In this document: positions 58,884-64,000 of the stretch, in pieces
Numbering within the stretch: position 1 is the stretch's first letter
Layout of the letters: the number at the start of each line of letters is the position of its first letter
NCBI GenBank assembly: GCA_038503035.1
Contig: JAVSML010001157.1
Coordinates: 133,465 to 197,464 of the forward strand
Source of the DNA: Crocodylus rhombifer
Lineage: Eukaryota; Chordata; Crocodylia; Crocodylidae
Reading direction: 5' to 3'
Length of the DNA stretch: 64,000 nt
Made by a program: the position numbers and the translations under genes
The notes under the pieces: model-generated
Told to the model about the DNA's origin: nothing
Database searches by the model: none
What the model saw: only the letters and a program-made list of their open reading frames with translations

Positions 58884-59358
58884 GGGCATGTCTACATGTG
58901 TGCATTTACTATGCAGTAACAAATTACTGTACACTACCGGCACGCATCTACATGTATACACCAGTGTACTTACTGTGCAGTAAGTATGGCAACTTATGCT
59001 AACGTGTGTGTAGATTTTATATCTGAACCATGCAGTTTACAAATTGACTCCTGATTAGTTACTGTGCAATAGCACATGTGTAGATACCTTACTGCACAGT
59101 GACACTATGTGTGTGGACTAGCTTATGACTAAAGTTAAATGCATTAAAATGGGAGACCATGCTGCTATGGTGAAGTAGCTGCTGGTCACATGTAGACCCA
59201 CATCACCCTATTTAATCTTGTACAATGCTGACTTCAGCAAGAATTGAGCTAAATGAGATTTGGACCTTAAAGCTGTAGGGCACTCTGCTGGTGTAGCAAT
59301 GTGCTACAGCAACATAGTGCGTTGTTACGGCGACATAGGGTGACTTGTAGACATGACC
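58884..59358. mobile_element. GGGC-TIR MITE carrying the 77-base duplicate
   Basis: Left end GGGCATGTCTACATGTG; the complement of the right end gives GGTCATGTCTACAAG. The interior shares 'tttactgtgcagtaa', 'tatggcaacttatg' and 'gtgtggact' blocks with 44712-45078. The 77-base inverted duplicate (59211-59287) sits inside it between 'catcaccctat' and 'ctggtgtagca'. Confidence 0.6.
59211..59287 (-). repeat. 77-base inverted duplicate, copy 2
   Basis: Complement of 58133-58209 with one mismatch, located inside a MITE. Confidence 0.9.
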
Positions 59359-59845
59359 ATCGTGTCTTAAATTGAAGATGTGGCCAGGCATCAGCTGATT
59401 GCACCTGGGAGGTTGGGGTTGGGAGCTGGCAGTCCCAATCCAATGCACCTCTGAGCCTCGGAATTGTGTTCACCTGCTGTTCCTAGGTTCAGGGCCACAC
59501 CAGAACCAAAAGCTTGGTGTATCCTTGGGGCTGGGAGCGGCAATCTTCTGATTCATACTCCCAGGTTTTAGGGTGCATTAGATTCAAAGACTCTGATGCT
59601 CCCCAAAGACTGGGAGCATAGATTAGATGGCTGCTACTCCTAGTCTCGGGGTAGACCAAAGCCCTTGGCTTCAATTCCCAGCTGATCAAGCCTCCCAGAT
59701 TCAGAAGCACATGGGAGTCAAGGGCTTTGATGCACCCATGGGTCTGTGAACGGCAGTCAGATGGTCAGTCATTCCAGTCTTGGGGACCTATTACAGCCCT
59801 TAACTATGTATTCCCAAGGCTGGGAATGCTAATCAGCTGATTGGC
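59359..59845. other. unannotated sequence
   Basis: Contains phrases repeated loosely ('aatcagctgattg', 'gactgggagca'), but no defined repeat or gene. Confidence 0.4.
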
Positions 59846-61370
59846 TTCATAGTTTTATAGTTGGTAGGGTTGGAAGGGACCTGAGCAAATCATCAACTCC
59901 AGCCCCCTGCCACGGGCAGGAAAGAGTGCTGGGGTCAAACGAACCTGGCTAGGTGATTATCTAGCCTCCTTTTGAAGACCCGCAGGGTAGGAGCGAGTAC
60001 CACTTCCCTTGGAAGTTGGTTCCAGATCCTAGCCGCCCTGATAGTGAAGTAGTGCCTCCTAATGTCTAGCCTGAATCTACTCTCAGTCAACTTATGACCA
60101 TTATTTCTTGTTACTCCCAGTAGTGCTCGGGAGAACAGGGAATCTCCCATTGCCTGCTGGTCCCCCTTGGCAAGTTTATAGATGGCCACCAGATCCCCTC
60201 TCAGCCTTGTCTTGTGGAGGCTGAACAAGTTCATGTCCCATAGCCTTTCCTTGTAGGGCCTGGCTTGCTGCCCCCTGATCATGCGAGCGGCCCTCCTCTG
60301 GACCCTCTCAATGCTGTCCACATCCCTCCTGAAGTGGGGTGCCCAGAACTGGATGCAGTACTCTAATGGCAGCCTGACCAATGTTGGATAGAGGAGCAAG
60401 ATCACCTCCTTGGACCTGCTTGTAATGCATCTCTGGATGCATAACAAGGTATGGTTAGCCTTCCTGACCGAGTCCTCACATTAGTGGCCCATGTTCATTT
60501 TGGAATCAATAGTGACTCCAAGATCCTTTTCTGCCTCTGCACTGATGAGAAGGGAGTTCCCCAGCCTGCAGGTATGCTGCTGGTTCTTTCTCCCCAGGTG
60601 CAGTACCATGCACTTGCTGGTATTGAAACCCATTCAATTCTCATCCACCCACCCCTGTAAACTGTCCAGATGTAGTTGCAGCCTGTCCCTCTGTTCTAGC
60701 TTGCCCACTTCTCCCCACATCTTAGTGTCATTTTAGAATTTGAACAAGGTGCTTTTCACCCCCTTGTCCAAGTCACTGATGAAGATGTTGAACAGTGCGG
60801 GCCAGAGGACCAAGCCCTGGGGACCCCACTGCCCACATCCCTCCAGGTCAAAGAAGACCCATCCAACACCACTATCTGGGCACAGCCCGCCAGCCAATTT
60901 GTGACCCATCTGACTGTGTAGGCTTCGACTCCACAGTTGACTAATTTTTTAATGAGAATGGGTTGAGAGGCAGTGTTGAAGGCCTTCCTAAAGTCCAGAA
61001 AGACTACGTCCACCTTAACACCTGCGTTCAAGGATTTTGTGACCTGATCGTAGAAGGCAACCAGGTTGGTCTGACAGGACCTGCCTCTAATGAATCCATG
61101 TTGATTGCTTCTAAACCTAATCTTCCCTGCTGGTCCCTTGCAGATGTGCTCCTGCATAATTTTCTCAAAGAGCTTTCCCAGGACCGAGGTAAGACTAATG
61201 GGCATATAGTTTCCTGGGTCCTCCTTGCTCCTTTTTTTGAAAATGAGGACCACATTGGCTTTTTTCTAGTCCTCTTGCACCTCACCAGAGCACCACAAGT
61301 GCTCATAAAGGTGTGCCGGGGTCCCACAATGACCTCTGCCAATTCCCTCAGCACTCTGGGAACTCATTAG
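59846..61370 (-). mobile_element. CR1 LINE, reverse-transcriptase core to 3' end
   Basis: The best-preserved CR1 in the window. From 61253 down: KRSKEDPGNYMPISLTSVLG, KPQGFIRG-like FIRGRSCQTNLVAF, VDVVFLDFRKAFNT (first catalytic Asp region) and a GVPRAW...GPHCS-like segment. At 60733-60735 a TAA stop falls in the FADDT motif, which now reads F-stop-N-D-T. The C-terminal frame at 60447-59935 is intact for 170 codons (YPTLVRLPLEYCIQFWAPHF, VQRRAARMIRGQQARPYKER, FRLDIRRHYFTIRAARIWNQ). The 3' tail ends near 59846 ('ttcatagttttatagttggt' on the plus strand). Non-functional. Confidence 0.95.
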
Positions 61371-61388
61371 CCTTCTGTTTTTAAAAGT

Positions 61389-61680
61389 AGATGCACTGTG
61401 GTCTAGTTGTTAGGTTACTGGGATTTGAGTTAGAAGACCAGAGTCTTCTTTCTAATTCTACCACTAACCTATTGTGTAACCCTGGGCAAGTCACTTTGCT
61501 TCTCTGTATCTTTATTTCCCTCCTGGCCTTTTTCTGTCTTGTCTATTTCAATTCTAAGGTCTTCAGGATGAAGACCTATGTGTTTGTACTGTGCCTTTCC
61601 CCACAAGTCCCCATTTTGGTGGGTATCACTAAGCAGCATTGCAATATTGATGGTACTGTAACCCTGCTTGTGTTATAAGA
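61389..61680 (+). repeat. MIR-like SINE, full-length layout
   Basis: tRNA-like head ('ctgtggtctagttgttaggt'), MIR core ('gtaaccctgggcaagtcact', 'ttctctgtatctttatttcc') and old SINE tail ('tttgtactgtgcctttcccc', 'gtgggtatcactaagcagca'). It lies between two minus-strand CR1 copies and is the best-preserved SINE in the window. Confidence 0.75.
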
Positions 61681-61689
61681 TAGTAGGCC

Positions 61690-62425
61690 CAAAGCAAAAT
61701 ACAAAAGAAAGAGACCTCATGAGGTAATCTAGTCCAGCCCTCTGCTCAAGGTAGGATCATCCCAGCTAAGTGTCTGTCCAACCTGCGTTTGAAAACTTCC
61801 AAGGATGGAGAGTTCATAATTTCTCTAGAGAACCTGTTCCTACACTTGATCACACTCAGAGTCAGTAAGCTTCCTTCTACTCTCCAATATGGATTAGCCT
61901 GCTGCAGCTTGAGTCCTGTCGCCTTCAGCCACAAAAAAAGCTTATCTCCATCTTCTTTATAATAACTCTTTAGGTGCTGGAAGACTGTTATCAAATCTCT
62001 CCTCAGGCTTTCCTGTTCCAGACTAAGTAACCTGAGTTCTTTCAGCCTTTCCTTATTGCCTTCAGGGTTCCTAATCATTTTTGTTGCTTTGTGCTAGTCT
62101 TTCCAAACAATTTGCACCCTTCTTGAAGTGTAGGCCCAAAACTGGACACAAGATTTCACATATAGCCTCACCAATGTTGAATAGAGCAGAATAATTACTT
62201 TCCTTGATCTACAAGAGACACTCCTGTTGATTCAACCTAATAAGCTATCAGCTTTTTTTTGCAACAAGAGCGCATTGTCAGTTTATATTCAATTTAAGGT
62301 CTACTGTAACCTCTACGTCCTTCTCTGAAGTACTGCAGCCTAGCCAGTCTGTATTTGTGCATGCAGTTTGTGTATTTAATTTTTCCATCCCACTCTACCA
62401 TATAGGGAAATGGTGTTATGCAGTT
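61690..62425 (-). mobile_element. CR1 LINE C-terminal ORF2 and 3' end
   Basis: The frame 62078-61746 (110 codons) reads MIRNPEGNKERLKELRLLSL, then SRDLITVFQHLKSYYKED-like text and NRFSREIMNSPSLEVFKRRLD, the CR1 C-terminal end. The 3' tail ('gacctcatgaggtaatctag') is near 61712. It is a diverged subfamily, different from the neighbour at 59846. Confidence 0.9.
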
Positions 62426-62490
62426 TTGCAACTCTCTCCTCCCTCTGACTTCTGCTCCACTACACAGTGGTCTACTTTTAGCCCTGCCCT

Positions 62491-62831
62491 CAGTAGTGTA
62501 GTGATGGGGGGAGGTGGGGGCAGAAGCGGGCCATAGCCCCTGGGTGCTGGCCTGGTGGGGGGCACCAACCGGGCCAAGAGGCTGCCGTGCCTCCTGCATT
62601 TGGTGTGTGGCCCACCCACCCGCCTGGAGAGTTGAGCATTTGTTTACCTGTTAAAGATGGAAATACTGGCTGCTGCCCCTCACCTGGCATCCAGTGTGCC
62701 ATGGTGTCAATTTCCCCGTGGAAGTGCCATGGGGTGGGAGAGACAGCTCTGCACCCTGTTGGGATCATCCCTGGAGGCGTGCAAATACAGGTGTTGGCCC
62801 CTGGGTGCTGGAGACCCACAGTACACCACTG
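62491..62831. mobile_element. hAT MITE of the CAGTGGCGTAG type
   Basis: Left end CAGTAGTGTAGTGATGGGGG; the complement of the right end gives CAGTGGTGTACTGTGGG, with a further shared 'cccctgggtgctgg' block near both ends (62538 and 62800). 341 bases. Flanking octamers CCTGCCCT and CTTGCCTC agree at 5 of 8. Frames open on both strands are GC-rich non-coding translations. Confidence 0.65.
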
Positions 62832-63332
62832 CTTGCCTCTCTCTTCCCTGTCTGACCTGTTGTGTATTTGAATCCCCTAGGACCAAAGCCACCCAGTACA
62901 GGTTCTGGACCCAGTACACCTTTACTGGACATGCTGAGGGGTGAACAGAGAAACATTACTAGGAGATAACAGACAAGATCATTTTAAAAGAAAGGCTAGC
63001 TTGATTAGAGGAAGGTCAAGGGTTGTTAATACCTATGGAGTGAAGAGATTACCAGAAATCACGTAGACGTTAATAAAACATGAAGACAGTTGAATCCCTC
63101 AGCTTCACCTGAATAGAAATGGACTGTCCTGGCTGGGCAGTTTGTTTTGAATTTTCAGTGGAACAGCAAGGAATGTGTGATTGCACCTCTAAGCCTCCCT
63201 TAGATTTACCCCTGCTTGCCTCTTTGACTAGGGTGGGTGGTAGAACACCTGTGGATGGTTGCGCTGTGTGAGTCTCTCTTCTCAGCAGACTGAGCTAAAT
63301 GACAGCTGTCTTGGATTAGCTTGTCAGTGACT
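62832..63332. other. unannotated sequence
   Basis: Nothing recognisable. Confidence 0.5.
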
Positions 63333-63560
63333 GGGTACATCTACACATTCATTAATGCATCATAATTAGGGCTCATGACAGATAGTGACAGGTATTAATT
63401 CAATGTGCTGTAATTGGTGCTACTGCAAATTAGCACAGATTAACATTTTTTTAGTGATGGTACTACGCATTAGACTAAATCTACTGTGCATTAGTGCATT
63501 AGCAGGGGTTTGCCCACTGATTAGTCTTCTGTGCATTAAGCATCTTGTGTAAACACACCC
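63333..63560. mobile_element. GGGT-TIR MITE
   Basis: Left end GGGTACATCTACACATTC; the complement of the right end gives GGGTGTGTTTACACAAG, each followed inside by 'attaatgc' or 'cttaatgc'. Flanks ACT and ACA agree at 2 of 3. The AT-rich interior has repeated 'cattag' words. Confidence 0.65.
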
Positions 63561-63908
63561 ACAGAGTGTCTTACATTTCAGTTAATGTTCAATAGGTAAG
63601 ATTTCTTTAAGTTCATGTATTTGTTCTCTTTTCTCCTGCAATAAACTCTGTCTGAATTTAAAGTTGTTTGTGAGTAAGTTTGTTCACTTTAGAACGCAAG
63701 TTAAAATTTCATTTCCCAGGTTTCTGTGTGGGGGCTCAAGCCAGAATAGAAAGTTGTGTTAAACCCCTAAATTTGAACCTGGCCTTTGTTATTGCAGTCC
63801 AGTACCTAGCAAAAGGGTTAGAGTATAACATCAATGCACAATGGACATTGCTTCAGAAGACTCAAATCCTTGCAGTCCAAATTCTGCATAAACCTTTGAA
63901 CATAGGAT

Positions 63909-64000
63909 GGTTAGGGACAGACATTCAAAAAGCCTGAGCCTGAATTGATTCAGTCTTTGCAGGTTAGTTTAACCTGACTAGGCTGAACTGGTGTGAAACT
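63909..64000 (+). mobile_element. giant-foldback family, end B, runs out of the window
   Basis: GGTTAGGGACAGACATTC + aaaaagcctgagcctg is the best-preserved end B. It continues 'gtctttgcaggttagtttaa' and 'ggctgaactggtgtgaaac' to the last base, like 26943-27030. The rest lies beyond the window. Confidence 0.8.

Noticed and set aside
1..64000. Neighbouring genes TNFSF11 or EPSTI1, expected near FAM216B from human gene order as I recall it
   Set aside because: I found no TNF-domain or EPSTI1-like coding segment on either strand. They probably lie outside the window.
1..64000. CRISPR array, operon, bacterial-style promoter or tRNA/rRNA gene
   Set aside because: No regularly spaced repeats and no cloverleaf with intact A and B boxes. 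tRNA-like strings belong to decayed SINEs, and the window is plainly an animal nuclear genome.

Overview
This is a gene-poor, repeat-dense window from an amniote nuclear genome, most likely a crocodilian (a turtle is the next choice). The reasons are many CR1 LINE pieces with the usual 3' tail on both strands, abundant hAT and other foldback DNA elements, and old MIR/CORE-like SINEs. There are spliced exons and no prokaryotic gene organisation. Almost every open frame comes from repeats. All identity figures are by-eye estimates.

The one credible host gene is on the plus strand at 37334-42285. Three coding exons with fitting splice sites and phases encode a 106-residue protein that I recognise as FAM216B. 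A possible polyadenylation signal lies about 150 bases after the stop. Its introns hold CR1 pieces, a long-TIR hAT MITE and other repeat fragments. A second gene-derived sequence, at 20475-21092, is a decayed intronless copy of part of the RRBP1 (p180) coiled coil.

Layout. 1-6000: a GGGC-TIR MITE, then a complete hAT foldback element with a perfect 8-base target duplication, sitting in the loop of another foldback element, then old SINEs. 6000-18100: two CR1 pieces, several MIR-like SINEs, and long stretches with nothing recognisable. 18100-24800: a 224-base tandem dimer, GC-rich segments, the RRBP1 retrocopy, a hAT end and a LTR-like segment. 24700-33500: CR1 copies with internal deletions, a giant GC-rich inverted repeat of about 1.9 kb, a 2-kb CR1 on the minus strand, and a nested group of elements. 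34500-42500: CR1 and FAM216B. 44400-64000: CR1 copies with MITEs inside them, an unknown 109-base dispersed repeat, further foldback elements, two long minus-strand CR1 pieces with a MIR-like SINE between them, and at the right edge one end of the family that forms the giant inverted repeat.

The main theme beyond the gene is the number of foldback DNA elements. At least three groups build their whole length from serial or nested hairpins. Several are nested so cleanly that insertion site, target duplication and relative age can be read directly.
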